DNA from: Prevotella sp.
GTDB lineage: Bacteria; Bacteroidota; Bacteroidia; Bacteroidales; Bacteroidaceae
Length of the DNA: 33,649 nucleotides
Assembly: GCA_017548605.1 (NCBI GenBank)
Contig: JAFYZT010000024.1
Location: forward strand, 1-33,649
Direction: 5' to 3'
In this document: positions 7,410 to 16,227 of the stretch, one piece after another
Position numbering within the stretch: position 1 is the stretch's first letter
Layout of the letters: each line of letters begins with the position of its first letter
Translations under genes and position numbers: made by a program
The notes under the pieces: model-generated
What the model was told of the DNA's origin: nothing
Databases searched by the model: none
Seen by the model: the letters and a program-made list of their open reading frames with translations, nothing else

Positions 7410-9107
7410 TCACTTGATTAATTTCTTCCCGTTCTTGATATACACCCCCTTGGCGGGTGCATTGTGCAGCCTCCGGCCCTGCAGGTCAAACAGTTCAGAT
7501 GAGTTGTTGACAGGACTGATGATGTCGGAAATGCCATTCATCTCGTCTGTCAAAGGATAGACTGTGCCCTGATAGACTTTCTGGTATTTCTCCACTTCCG
7601 ACGGCTGCACATAGACCTTCGTCCGTGTGTCCATGCCGCTGAAGAACCATTCGTTAATCCAATTGGAGTTGACTATCCCCCTGATTAACAAGGAGTCGAA
7701 CTTGCACCCTTCGAAAGACGACCAACCTATGTCGCAGACGCTTTCAGGCAGGTCCAATGTCTTCAATGATGTACAATTCTTGAAAGCATTTGTCCGCACA
7801 CCGGTCACACTTTTGGGAATTTGAATTTCTGATAGGCTACTGCAATTGAGGAACATTCTATGATAGATGAGATCCAAATTCGGCGACAGGGTCACGCTCT
7901 TCAATGACGTGCAATTCTCGAAAATAGCCTCCTCTCCCTTTGTGACACTTTCGGGCATCTCCACGGAAGTCAGACTGGTACATCCTGCGAAGAGACTAAA
8001 GCCCAGAAAGGTAACACCCTCGGGTATCGTCACCGTTTTCAGATGCGGACAATCCCTGAATATACACATTATCAATTTCTTAAGATTGGACGACAGTTCC
8101 ACTTCTTCCAAGTTGGTGCATCCCTTAAAAGCGTAAGCGCCCAAATCAGTCACATTGTCGGACATCGATACCGTTACAAGATGCGGGTTATTGGTGAAAG
8201 CATAGGTCTCTATACTTGTCACGCTTTCCGGCACGGTGTAGGATGTGCGGCTCGCAGCGGCAGGATAGGCAAAGAGTATCGTCTTCTCCTTGTCGAACAA
8301 CACGCCGTCGACGCTACACAAGAAAGGGTTTTCCTCTTCTACCTCTATCGATTTCAACGCAGAACATCCGTAGAACAGGTCTATATTATACCACGCCATA
8401 TCTGCAAAATCTGCAAAATCTATAAAATCTATACTCCTGATGGTGCGTGGAAGAGTCACCTTGGTCAGGGTGGTGTCGCCTTTAAATGCATAGCGGTCTA
8501 TGCTCGTCACGGCATAGGTCTGCCCTTCATAGCTTACTTCCGCAGGGAGGCACACTTCTCCTGTCCATTCGTTCTTTTTCACCGAGGCTTGATGGAAGGC
8601 TTTCCGCAGGGTGAAGTTCAGCCCTTCGATGGTGGCTTCTTCATATACGTCGGCCAGCACCAACGGTTCTCCTTCCGTCAGTTCCACCAGCCCTTTATAC
8701 CACCAGCAATCCAGATAAAAGACGTTTGGCTCCACATCGTGTATGGTGCACGACACGTTGAACTGACATGTGCAGCTTGTCAGAAACTCACCAACGACGG
8801 CATCCGCATTGATGAACAACGTACAAGGCTGACCATCACTGCCCTCGTCGATTCTGGAAGTCACCACGAAGTCGGATGTGGCGCAGTTACTTTCAATGTT
8901 AAGTAGCTGCACCGACAAGATATTGCCTTCTTTTTCCAGAACGATTGTCGAAATCGGTCTTTCCTCACCATCGTCACTTGGCGCCCTCGACAAGCATCCG
9001 CTATTCTGTGTATCCGATACATTCAACTCCTGGCCTTGTACTTCCATGGCATTTATCACCATGGAAAGAACCATCAACAACACATATGGTAAAATTCTTG
9101 TTTTCAT
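7410..9107 (-). CDS. BspA-like leucine-rich-repeat surface protein with C-terminal sorting tag
   Basis: The product has 565 residues. The signal peptide (about residues 1-25, ending EVQGQ) is followed by an N-terminal region of about 175 residues with several cysteines. A series of 23-residue LRR_5/TpLRR repeats then spans about residues 195-510: FKGCTNLEEVELSSNLKKL, FRDCPHLKTVTIPEGVTFL, FAGCTSLTSVEMPESVT, FENCTSLKSVTLSPNL, FKNCTSLKTLDLPESV. It ends with LFDLQGRRLHNAPAKGVYI and KNGKKLIK. BspA-type proteins of oral and gut Bacteroidota bind host matrix proteins or other bacteria; adhesion is therefore inferred. It is the first gene of an operon with the serpin and the 275-residue protein, and has its own promoter candidate at 9186-9217. 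Confidence 0.88.
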   Translation of the reverse strand: MKTRILPYVLLMVLSMVINAMEVQGQELNVSDTQNSGCLSRAPSDDGEERPISTIVLEKEGNILSVQLLNIESNCATSDFVVTSRIDEGSDGQPCTLFINADAVVGEFLTSCTCQFNVSCTIHDVEPNVFYLDCWWYKGLVELTEGEPLVLADVYEEATIEGLNFTLRKAFHQASVKKNEWTGEVCLPAEVSYEGQTYAVTSIDRYAFKGDTTLTKVTLPRTIRSIDFIDFADFADMAWYNIDLFYGCSALKSIEVEEENPFLCSVDGVLFDKEKTILFAYPAAASRTSYTVPESVTSIETYAFTNNPHLVTVSMSDNVTDLGAYAFKGCTNLEEVELSSNLKKLIMCIFRDCPHLKTVTIPEGVTFLGFSLFAGCTSLTSVEMPESVTKGEEAIFENCTSLKSVTLSPNLDLIYHRMFLNCSSLSEIQIPKSVTGVRTNAFKNCTSLKTLDLPESVCDIGWSSFEGCKFDSLLIRGIVNSNWINEWFFSGMDTRTKVYVQPSEVEKYQKVYQGTVYPLTDEMNGISDIISPVNNSSELFDLQGRRLHNAPAKGVYIKNGKKLIK

Positions 9108-9185
9108 AGGCTCTAAGACTTATATATAGATTCATCTATTCTTAGTATATAGCACCTTGCGGGTTGTTTAGGTTACTCGTTTTTG

Positions 9186-9217
9186 CAAATTTAGAAATAA
9201 AAGAGAGACGAAGCAAG
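9186..9217 (-). promoter_or_regulatory. Promoter for the LRR-serpin operon
   Basis: On the reverse strand CTTG (9214-9217), a 20-bp spacer and TAAATTTG (9186-9193) fit the Bacteroidota promoter pattern with one mismatch. Transcription would begin near 9180, giving a leader of about 70 nt before the LRR gene. Confidence 0.6.
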
Positions 9218-9244
9218 AAAACCACAGATTTTGTGCGAGTTATC

Positions 9245-10087
9245 TCACCTCACGATAAATTTCTTTCCGTTTTGGATATACACGCCCTTGGCGGGTGCAT
9301 GGTGTAGTTGACGGCCCTGGAGGTCGAATGCAGGGGCTGTGGCGTTGTCCTCTTCTTGCGTGACCACATCATCTTTAATTCCCGTCAGCAGATAATCTTG
9401 TACGTCTTCCTCAGTCAACAAATAATTGTATATTTCCTCACAGCCTTGCTCGAACTCCAACTGACCGTCTTCCTCGTAAAGATGGAGATATGTGGTACAG
9501 ATACCGTTAAAACCAGGGAGCCATAACGGAGCCTTCATATATTCAAAAAAGCCTCCGGTGAGCGAACCTATTCCTTCCAACAGACGATGGCCTGTTGCCA
9601 GCGTGATCAGCTTTCTCGGTTCGCCTCCCACGTTTAATGTCGATACATCACGGATATACGTGCTGCCAAATATGTCATCCACGCCGAGTGTGAAGTCATA
9701 CAGTACCACCTCGTCGTCCACACAGGGATAATCACTCCGCAGCGCATCAGCGTCACCACCGTAGACGATCTTGCACATGTCTCCGAAGTCTGCATAGGCA
9801 CGGCTTCCTTGCCATCTGTATACCAAAGTGTCCACCATCGACGCGATATGATATTGATGCCCTCTCACACGGTATGCAAGTCGGTATGCCTTGCTGTTCC
9901 TTTCCACTTCACCCACATCATATACCTCGATGTCGGCACCCGTGTCTGGTATTCCGACAGGACGGAAGTCTGCGTAGTAGCAATAATTATACCTCCAATA
10001 TTTTTGAGGATGCTCAAAATCCGAAGGCTGAGCGACGGAAGTGGCACAAAGGAATACAAAAAAGATGCTTATGAGAAATCTATTCAT
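9245..10087 (-). CDS. Secreted protein with T9SS-like C-terminal sorting tag
   Basis: The product has 280 residues. The signal peptide (MNRFLISIFFVFLCATSVAQ) is followed by a mature protein with many Tyr and acidic residues (YWRYNYCYYADFRPVG, YDVGEVERNSKAYRLAYRV, VVLYDFTLGVDDIFGSTYI). It ends FDLQGRQLHHAPAKGVYI plus QNGKKFIVR. Size, the YDF..GVDD/VGD motif and the tag suggest distant paralogy to the protein at 5129-5956. No enzymatic motif is recognised. It lies 39 bp downstream of the propeller gene, so the two are probably co-transcribed from the promoter near 11356. Confidence 0.7.
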   Translation of the reverse strand: MNRFLISIFFVFLCATSVAQPSDFEHPQKYWRYNYCYYADFRPVGIPDTGADIEVYDVGEVERNSKAYRLAYRVRGHQYHIASMVDTLVYRWQGSRAYADFGDMCKIVYGGDADALRSDYPCVDDEVVLYDFTLGVDDIFGSTYIRDVSTLNVGGEPRKLITLATGHRLLEGIGSLTGGFFEYMKAPLWLPGFNGICTTYLHLYEEDGQLEFEQGCEEIYNYLLTEEDVQDYLLTGIKDDVVTQEEDNATAPAFDLQGRQLHHAPAKGVYIQNGKKFIVR

Positions 10088-10126
10088 AATTGTCTGTATT
10101 TATATTTAGTTTTGATATACCTCGTT

Positions 10127-11305
10127 TTACCTCACCACCCGCTTCTTACCGTTCTGGATATATACGCCCTTGGCGGGTGCATTGTGCAGCCTCCGGCCCT
10201 GCAGGTCATGGATGCCAGTGGTCGGACAGTGCTCGGTTGCCGTCTCGGTGATGTTGGTTGGGTCGCTGATGGTCACGTCGAAGACACCATAGTTGGAGAG
10301 AATCAGGATACGGTTGCTGTAGAGCACGGCATCATACACGTCTCGTACACTTTTGGGTTCCATCAGTTTGTCATCCTCATACATCAGTGTCCAGTTTTCA
10401 CCCTCGTCGTTCGAAAGATAGATGATGTATTTTCCTGCTGTCATTCCAGGATAATCAGGGTCATATTGCCATTTTACCCCTATGGCGTATATCGTGCCTT
10501 TCTCTTGGTCAATGAGGAATTTCCCGATTAGGCAGTCTTCCATAGGAGTATGTGTCCATGTGTATCCGCCGTCTGTGCTTCTGCCGAGGGTGAAACTTGC
10601 AGTAAGGAGACGTAGACGAGGATTTATGGGATGAATGAAATAATCGAATACTTGGTTGTCGCCTCCTGGAACATAATAAAAACTGTCTTCAATAAAGTGA
10701 CTGTATTTGATGGCACACCCCGCTTGGTTATAGAATTCGCCAAATGATACAATCTCCGTCGTGTCCGAAGGGTTGCGAACCATCCCGCCGAACCTTAGAA
10801 CTTCCATTTTTTCCTTCTTCTCCCAATTGTTCCCGAAATCGTTAGTGGTATACGCTCCCCATGTTGTAGCAAAGACCAAAGACATGGGATTATCGAGATT
10901 GTTCACCACATAATATGCAGAATTGACCCCACCCTCGACGTGCATCGACTCCGGGGTGATGTTCTCCACGGTGTTCCCCTTGTCAGCACAACGGAGTACG
11001 ATGGCCTCGTTTTCGCTTTCTTGGTTGAAGGCCGCAGCTATCATCACGCCCTCATGACGCACGAATGCTTCCAAGGGATAGCCCTGGAAGGCGTATGGCT
11101 CCCATCCCGAATCGGTGGCGAGGTCCTTGCAGTAAATGCCGTCGGTACAGCACACAAACAAGGAGTCGCCTTCCAACTTCAATGTGGGCTTGCCAGGGTC
11201 TCCACTTGATATAATATCTTTCGGAAAATTCATGGAGACCATCTGAGAATAGCCATTGAGGCAAATTCCCAATATCATTAATGAAATAAAAATATTCCTT
11301 TTCAT
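10127..11305 (-). CDS. Secreted BNR/Asp-box beta-propeller protein with C-terminal sorting tag
   Basis: The product has 392 residues with a signal peptide (MKRNIFISLMILGICLNGYSQ). Three Asp-box motifs (S/T-x-D-x-G-x-x-W) mark propeller blades: TNDFGNNW, STDGGYTW and SNDEGENW. Such boxes are found in sialidases and in VPS10/sortilin-like or photosystem-assembly-like propellers. The typical sialidase arginine triad is not evident, so a carbohydrate- or protein-binding propeller is the safer reading. It ends IHDLQGRRLHNAPAKGVYI plus QNGKKRVVR. It is the first gene of the two-gene unit with 9245-10087 and is divergent from the regulator at 11702. Confidence 0.75.
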   Translation of the reverse strand: MKRNIFISLMILGICLNGYSQMVSMNFPKDIISSGDPGKPTLKLEGDSLFVCCTDGIYCKDLATDSGWEPYAFQGYPLEAFVRHEGVMIAAAFNQESENEAIVLRCADKGNTVENITPESMHVEGGVNSAYYVVNNLDNPMSLVFATTWGAYTTNDFGNNWEKKEKMEVLRFGGMVRNPSDTTEIVSFGEFYNQAGCAIKYSHFIEDSFYYVPGGDNQVFDYFIHPINPRLRLLTASFTLGRSTDGGYTWTHTPMEDCLIGKFLIDQEKGTIYAIGVKWQYDPDYPGMTAGKYIIYLSNDEGENWTLMYEDDKLMEPKSVRDVYDAVLYSNRILILSNYGVFDVTISDPTNITETATEHCPTTGIHDLQGRRLHNAPAKGVYIQNGKKRVVR

Positions 11306-11355
11306 GTTGTAAACGGTTTTAGTTGTTGTACTGCATTATTCTTGTCCTTCGAAGG

Positions 11356-11387
11356 CAAATATAGGAAAATTATCAATACCAACCAAG
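11356..11387 (-). promoter_or_regulatory. Promoter for the propeller gene pair
   Basis: On the reverse strand CTTG (11384-11387), 20 bp, then TATATTTG (11356-11363). Start of transcription would be near 11350, about 45 nt before the ATG at 11305. The same CTTG-N20-TAnATTTG arrangement precedes the LRR operon. Confidence 0.55.
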
Positions 11388-11397
11388 TAATAAAAAC

Positions 11398-11464
11398 GCA
11401 TTAATTGCGCTTAACATTCCGAAGAGTTTTTTTTGTAACTTTTAACATTTGCGCAATTAAATGC
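11398..11464. promoter_or_regulatory. Inverted repeat in the divergent intergenic region, possible operator
   Basis: GCATTAATTGCGC (11398-11410) and GCGCAATTAAATGC (11451-11464) are inverted copies differing by a single-base bulge. TGCGCAAT is repeated directly at 11450-11457 and 11462-11469, and TTAACATT occurs twice between the arms. The site lies between the two divergent promoters, 12 bp upstream of the -33 element of the regulator gene. Role as an operator is inferred. Confidence 0.5.
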
Positions 11465-11475
11465 GCAATCAAGAA

Positions 11476-11507
11476 TTTGGTTTCAGCATAAAAACAAAAT
11501 AATTTTG
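11476..11507 (+). promoter_or_regulatory. Promoter for the TPR-HTH regulator
   Basis: TTTG (11476-11479), exactly 20 bp, then TAATTTTG (11500-11507): a full match to the Bacteroidota consensus. Transcription would start near 11513, leaving a leader of about 190 nt that contains a 42-codon open frame. Confidence 0.7.
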
Positions 11508-11535
11508 TAGTTCGTAACTATTCAAACCGAATGAC

Positions 11536-11664
11536 ATGACACATAAAATTAAATGCTCATTAGTGCTGCTTTTTACCCATCATGTTATGGTGGCAGGTAG
11601 TGGGGGCGTAGTGCTTCAAAGAGCTATTCGTCACAAATATTTCAATGGCTATTCCGACCGATAA
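11536..11664 (+). CDS. Possible 42-residue leader peptide
   Basis: An ATG at 11536 opens a frame of 42 codons to TAA at 11662-11664, reading MTHKIKCSLVLLFTHHVMVA then a polar, basic end. It lies wholly within the predicted leader of the regulator mRNA, 38 bp before its start. The N-terminal half is hydrophobic enough to be a secretion signal. There is no strong ribosome binding site and no recognised family, so it may be chance. Confidence 0.25.
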   Translation: MTHKIKCSLVLLFTHHVMVAGSGGVVLQRAIRHKYFNGYSDR

Positions 11665-11701
11665 AAGATGAAAGACACAAGCAACCAACGATGCTAACAA
11701 G

Positions 11702-13399
11702 ATGACTGAAAAAATGACTTTTCGAAAAAAACGATATACACATCAGTACCTTGTCCTAACCTTGGCGGTGCTGGCAACCCTCTTATTCTCCTGCACTTCC
11801 GTTAAACGACACGGTTTTCAGGGCGTGTTGGCCGTGGCCGACAGCATAACCAATGCCACGCAATACAACGACAGTGTCATCAAGCTGCTTGAGCAAGTGG
11901 GTGACTCAATGCTGCGGCAGGGCGAGGCCACGCAGATGGCATACAAACTGTTGTGCATCAAAGCATATGACAAGGCAAGGCAGCCGTATGCTGGCGAGGA
12001 TGAGATTTTCGACATTCTGGAATACTACGAAAAGAAGGGCGACAAGTCGCTGCTGCCTGTTGCCCTCTACTATGCCGGGCGACATACAGCCAAACAATAT
12101 GATACCCCTTCGGCGTTGAAGTTCTTCCATCATGCACACGAACTGATAGCGAATGATTCCGCGAATACCCTAAACGGGTGGATATGCAGTCAAACTGGCT
12201 ATTTGTTTTCCCAGCAGATGCTATATGAGGAGTCAAGAAGCTTTTTCTCGGACGCATTACGATACGTTACGTTCTCAAAAGACACCATGCAGATGATTTA
12301 CAGTATACGTGACATCGGCGGCTCTTATCAGATGGTAGGTGACCCGATAACTTGCGATATCTATCTGCATAAAGCATTGCGTTTAGCAAAGGAGAAGCGC
12401 GACACGTTGATGATTAGGAATGTCCTTTGCTCTCTGACCGACAACAACATTGAGATGGGGCGCTACGACTCAGCCAAGGTATATCTGAAACCATTGTTGA
12501 CTAATCTGAGGAAACACGAGGAAAGCGCCATCTATACCAACGCGTCCAAGATTTACCTGCATGAGGGAAAGCTCGACTCCGCGCTATATTATATCGAAAA
12601 GGTACTGGACGTAGGCACCGTTCAAGGCAAGAAAGCTGCCTACAGAAACCGCACCCGAATAGACTTGATGCGTGGCGATGTGGCGGCAGCGAAGAGTGAC
12701 TTCGAAAATTACGTGTTGTATATTGACTCCATCAACCACATCACCGCATCGGAAGCTTTGGCAAAGGCTTCTGCTGCCTACGACTACTCGATGAAGGAGC
12801 AGGAAAACGCCCGGTTGCAGGAAAACAGCAGGAGATGGCAATTCTGGACATGGATTTCGCTTGCGTCTTGCATAGCGCTGGTTCTCGCCTTGTTCTTGAT
12901 TTATGCCTATTTCAGAAAGCGGAGTGCAGAAGAAAGCGCAAGAAGTCTGGCCTTGGAAATAGCACTTGGCGAGACCAGGGAAAATACGACCGGGGCCTCT
13001 CTGGAATCACTACCGGAAGGTGGCGCAGTTTTAACGGATAAAGAAAAGAACCCTCGCCAATCAAAAGAATCGGGCAGGTATTATGAGGTTAGAGCAATAT
13101 TCGACAAACACATTGACGAGCAGACCAACGTAAGTGATGACGAATGGAAAACACTTGAACAATATATAGGGGAGACGTATCCCCAATTGGTGGCCGAACT
13201 CAAGAAAAGGGTGAAGATGAACGAGGCGGAGAAACAGGTGTGCTGGCTCATGAAGATGAGGTTCACCCCATCACGGATTGCCATTCTGCTCAACAAGACA
13301 CCACAGACCATCACGAGTATCAGGGCAAGGCTCTACTCCAAGATTTTCAATACCAAAGGAACTTCGAAACAGTTTGATGATTTCTTCGAGTCGATATGA
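11702..13399 (+). CDS. TPR-membrane-HTH regulator (tetratricopeptide sensor with C-terminal helix-turn-helix)
   Basis: The product has 565 residues. An N-terminal signal/anchor has a lipobox-like LLFSC at residues 27-31. Then come about 330 residues of helical TPR-like repeats (for example YALYYAGRHTAKQYD-type helices and YYIEKVLDVGTVQGKKAAY) and a membrane helix around residues 378-400 (WTWISLASCIALVLALFLIY). A coiled/basic linker follows, then a C-terminal LuxR-like helix-turn-helix (KMNEAEKQVCWLMKMRFTPS, then RIAILLNKTPQTITSIRARL). This architecture is common in Bacteroidota, where the periplasmic or surface TPR region is thought to sense a signal and the cytoplasmic HTH to control nearby genes. 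It faces the five-gene tagged secretome across a shared intergenic region, so those genes are its likely targets; this is inference. Confidence 0.75.
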   Translation: MTEKMTFRKKRYTHQYLVLTLAVLATLLFSCTSVKRHGFQGVLAVADSITNATQYNDSVIKLLEQVGDSMLRQGEATQMAYKLLCIKAYDKARQPYAGEDEIFDILEYYEKKGDKSLLPVALYYAGRHTAKQYDTPSALKFFHHAHELIANDSANTLNGWICSQTGYLFSQQMLYEESRSFFSDALRYVTFSKDTMQMIYSIRDIGGSYQMVGDPITCDIYLHKALRLAKEKRDTLMIRNVLCSLTDNNIEMGRYDSAKVYLKPLLTNLRKHEESAIYTNASKIYLHEGKLDSALYYIEKVLDVGTVQGKKAAYRNRTRIDLMRGDVAAAKSDFENYVLYIDSINHITASEALAKASAAYDYSMKEQENARLQENSRRWQFWTWISLASCIALVLALFLIYAYFRKRSAEESARSLALEIALGETRENTTGASLESLPEGGAVLTDKEKNPRQSKESGRYYEVRAIFDKHIDEQTNVSDDEWKTLEQYIGETYPQLVAELKKRVKMNEAEKQVCWLMKMRFTPSRIAILLNKTPQTITSIRARLYSKIFNTKGTSKQFDDFFESI

Positions 13400-13671
13400 T
13401 GCCGACAAAAGTATTACGGAAACAGCTGCAACCAAACACGGACATAAAATGGCATCCATACAGGTAAAATTATACAAAATACTATGGCTTAATAATCAGC
13501 GAAAACGAGCAAAAATTGTTGAATTTCGCTGATTTTTGAACTAAAAAACGATAATGGACGTGATAGTCGCTCTTGACTGGCTCGTCTAGTCTTTCTCGCT
13601 ACCCTGTTTCTAGGCCCCAATCCAAAAAGGATGCTTCCTCGTTTTCTCTTTCCGAATGGATTTGATATGGT
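13400..13671. other. Convergent intergenic region
   Basis: This stretch separates the convergent regulator and the JAMM-like gene. Apart from the hairpin at 13494-13537 I see no gene or further structure that can be supported. Confidence 0.5.
13494..13537 (+). terminator. Probable terminator of the regulator gene
   Basis: AATCAGCGAAA (13494-13504) pairs perfectly with TTTCGCTGATT (13524-13534), an 11-bp stem with a 19-nt loop, and is followed by T residues to 13537. The loop is long for a terminator and the U tract short, but it sits between two convergent genes. Confidence 0.5.
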
Positions 13672-14559
13672 TTACTGATTGCTCTTGTTGATTTGCTCCA
13701 TCTCTTCTTTTGTGAGAAACTTGGCGCTATTGCTCTCAGCGTCGTATAGGATGTAGCCGTCGAGGGCGGTGCTGAGGATGTAAGTCTGTTTCATTTCTCC
13801 ATGATAGAGCAGGAAATTGCAAATATCCGTAGGCGTGATGTATGGATTGTCTTTCAGGTGTGAGTGGACGGTACTCCTGCCATTGTTGGGAACGGCGATT
13901 AAAGAACGGTGGTATTGGCGGAAGGCAGTCAGGTTGCCTTCATTGTCGAAATCCATACTGAAGTCATTGCCGAACGGGATGATGCCTGAACGCTCCACGC
14001 CTTGTAACATATACATACGGGTGGTGTTGTCGTCGATGCGGACGAAGTCGAAATTGGGTCGTCCATAGTCGGGGTTGTAGCGCAGGCGGTCTCCATATTG
14101 TTCCATGGCGTTCTTGAACATGGTATTCTTCTTTTCCAATACGGTTCTTTCCTTTTCGGTGATGGGATGTTTGTCGTAAGAAACAACAGTTCTCCTGCTT
14201 CTCATGTCATAACTGAGTTCCATGAGGATATTCTGCTGTTCCTTGTCCAAGAACAAAGTTCTCCACGAGTCGACTGTTGGTTGCCAGATGATATTTCCTC
14301 CGATATCATCAACACTGTAGTGAGCCAATAGGGAGTCGGTAGACACCCAGTTGACATATTCAGCGATGTAAAGGTTGTAGCCTTCTATGCAAATGCTGTC
14401 GAGTGCTGCTTGAATGGAGTCACCCCGCTCTGCTGAAACGGCCGTGCCGTCAGCACGATAGTCTCGCGTGCCATGGCCTATGGCAAATGCGAGAACAGGA
14501 GCCAGCAATAACATGCAAATGAATGGTGTCGTCTTTTTCTTTTCCATATAGATGTTCAT
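13672..14559 (-). CDS. Secreted protein with JAMM-like metalloprotease motif
   Basis: The product has 295 residues. The first Met (14559) or the Met at 14547 (MEKKKTTPF) precedes a signal segment (PFICMLLLAPVLAFAIG). Near the C terminus HSH (232-234), seven residues, T242, two residues and D245 match the JAMM/MPN+ zinc motif HxHx7[S/T]xxD, with Thr in place of the usual Ser. Context (STVHSHLKDNPYITPTDICN, then ILSTALDGYILYD) also resembles the strand-helix order of JAB domains. The paired catalytic Glu cannot be placed with confidence, so activity is uncertain. It is last in the likely operon, 42 bp after the DUF4153 gene. An unrelated secreted protein with a chance motif is the alternative. 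Confidence 0.5.
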   Translation of the reverse strand: MNIYMEKKKTTPFICMLLLAPVLAFAIGHGTRDYRADGTAVSAERGDSIQAALDSICIEGYNLYIAEYVNWVSTDSLLAHYSVDDIGGNIIWQPTVDSWRTLFLDKEQQNILMELSYDMRSRRTVVSYDKHPITEKERTVLEKKNTMFKNAMEQYGDRLRYNPDYGRPNFDFVRIDDNTTRMYMLQGVERSGIIPFGNDFSMDFDNEGNLTAFRQYHRSLIAVPNNGRSTVHSHLKDNPYITPTDICNFLLYHGEMKQTYILSTALDGYILYDAESNSAKFLTKEEMEQINKSNQ

Positions 14560-14601
14560 TTAGTCGTATATGTTTTCGTAAATCATGGAGCCCCTCGCGA
14601 T

Positions 14602-16227
14602 TCATTTCGCTTTCCTGAACAACTGGAATCTGGAATTTGGCCAGACCATCCCTTTGTCATTGACCCAGTATCCCTCGACGACAAGCATCAAGGAGTCGTT
14701 GCGCCATTGGGAAAGACTATCGGGGTAATCAAGTAACTGGGGGTTCTTTTGGATTCTTTCACTAATGGGATAGACTAAAACGATTTTGTCGTTCCGCTTT
14801 ACCGTTATAATGCCGTCACGGGTATTGATGTCACAATCGTCGGTGGGCAGCATGATGTTGTACTCACCCAGACGGAGAGGGGTGTGATAGGTGTAGTAAT
14901 TATCATCCACGATATCACGGTCATGTTTATAATCAAAATTGGAATCGTACCAACTCCATCGACCATATTGATCCGTGAACGTGTCATACCCCATGTCGTT
15001 GCGCACATAATCGATGATGCTGCATACCTCTTGGTATTTTCCACAGAGCAGGCTGTCCTTATAAATTTCATCGAGGTCCAGCCGTTGTACAAACTTGCCC
15101 GTTTTCGTATCCAGCAGTTTCAAGTCGCTGATGTAATGCTGCAGACGGGCTTTCTGGCAACGGAAGCCGATGCTTTTGGCCGATATGCCGGGAATGTAGG
15201 TGAACACGATGATGGCAGCGCCGAAAATCAATGCCATGAGCTGGAACCTGCGGGTGCTGCGCCAGAGCAGCATGAGGACGAAGAGCGTCATCAGCGCGCC
15301 GGCCACCAACAGGTAGAAACGGCTCTCGGTGAAACTATACAGGCGGATGCGGTAGAGCGAACCAACCCAATACATGATGAGCGGTGGAATGGCTATCCAC
15401 GTGAAGTGGCGGTAGAACCAGTCGTAATAATGCTCTTTGAGCACGTACTGCATCAGCCGTCCCACGAGAGCCACCGTCACGAAGCCCATGACCATCCACG
15501 CCACGCCGCCCTTCGGTAAGTCCCACGCAAGAACAACCTTGATGAAATAGGCATAGAGGATGACGGTGTAGATGATGACGGCCGGAGAGAGGATGTAGTT
15601 GAGAATCAGCCGAAGCACCTTGGCGGGTTCACGCACTTCATCCTCGTTCTGTGAGATGAGCGTGCAGCAGACCTGCGGTGCGATGAAGAACCAGATGAAT
15701 TCGAGGATATACTCGTAGATACGCGACGAGGTGTCTATGCCGAAGATATAGAGGAAAGAGGCGACAATGGCTATGGCGGCGAGGGTGAGTAGTCCTGAGA
15801 TGACGAGCCCGAAAAACAGTTGGGTGACCACATGCAGGGCATGTGCTGCAAAACTTCGGTTGTCCATGCGCCGTACGCCCACCAGCAACAGGATGGCTGC
15901 CAGCACATAGGTGAAGGCAAAGCCGTATGTCCACAAGAACGGTTTGAGGTTGAGCGCCATCAATGGCAGGAAGAGCAATCCCGAAGCCATATATGCCCAG
16001 CGGTTCACCTTGTGCAACCAGAATGTCAGCACCAGCAGGGGCACGAACAACCAAAGGATGTCGACATTGACAACGCTTTCCAATTCGCCGGTGTGCGTAT
16101 TCAACTGGGCATGACTTGTATGCCAGGCGCTGATGAAGAAGAACAGCAGTCCCATAGCTGCCTCGACGGGAAACTCCAGCGGACTGTGAAGCAGCAGTTT
16201 CAAAATGTTCTTGATTCTTGTTTTCAT
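14602..16227 (-). CDS. DUF4153-type polytopic membrane protein
   Basis: The product has 541 residues. About ten membrane helices fill residues 20-355 (for example AAMGLLFFFISAWH, ILWLFVPLLVLTFWL, VTQLFFGLVISGLLTLAAIA, WMVMGFVTVALVGRLM). They are followed by a soluble C-terminal domain of about 185 residues with many short strands. The WFYRHFTWIAIPPLIMYWVG segment and overall layout fit the DUF4153 family, whose role is unknown. The ATG overlaps the stop of the upstream transglutaminase by 4 bp, so translation is probably coupled. DUF3857 and DUF4153 genes adjoining each other suggests a shared envelope process. Confidence 0.75.
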   Translation of the reverse strand: MKTRIKNILKLLLHSPLEFPVEAAMGLLFFFISAWHTSHAQLNTHTGELESVVNVDILWLFVPLLVLTFWLHKVNRWAYMASGLLFLPLMALNLKPFLWTYGFAFTYVLAAILLLVGVRRMDNRSFAAHALHVVTQLFFGLVISGLLTLAAIAIVASFLYIFGIDTSSRIYEYILEFIWFFIAPQVCCTLISQNEDEVREPAKVLRLILNYILSPAVIIYTVILYAYFIKVVLAWDLPKGGVAWMVMGFVTVALVGRLMQYVLKEHYYDWFYRHFTWIAIPPLIMYWVGSLYRIRLYSFTESRFYLLVAGALMTLFVLMLLWRSTRRFQLMALIFGAAIIVFTYIPGISAKSIGFRCQKARLQHYISDLKLLDTKTGKFVQRLDLDEIYKDSLLCGKYQEVCSIIDYVRNDMGYDTFTDQYGRWSWYDSNFDYKHDRDIVDDNYYTYHTPLRLGEYNIMLPTDDCDINTRDGIITVKRNDKIVLVYPISERIQKNPQLLDYPDSLSQWRNDSLMLVVEGYWVNDKGMVWPNSRFQLFRKAK

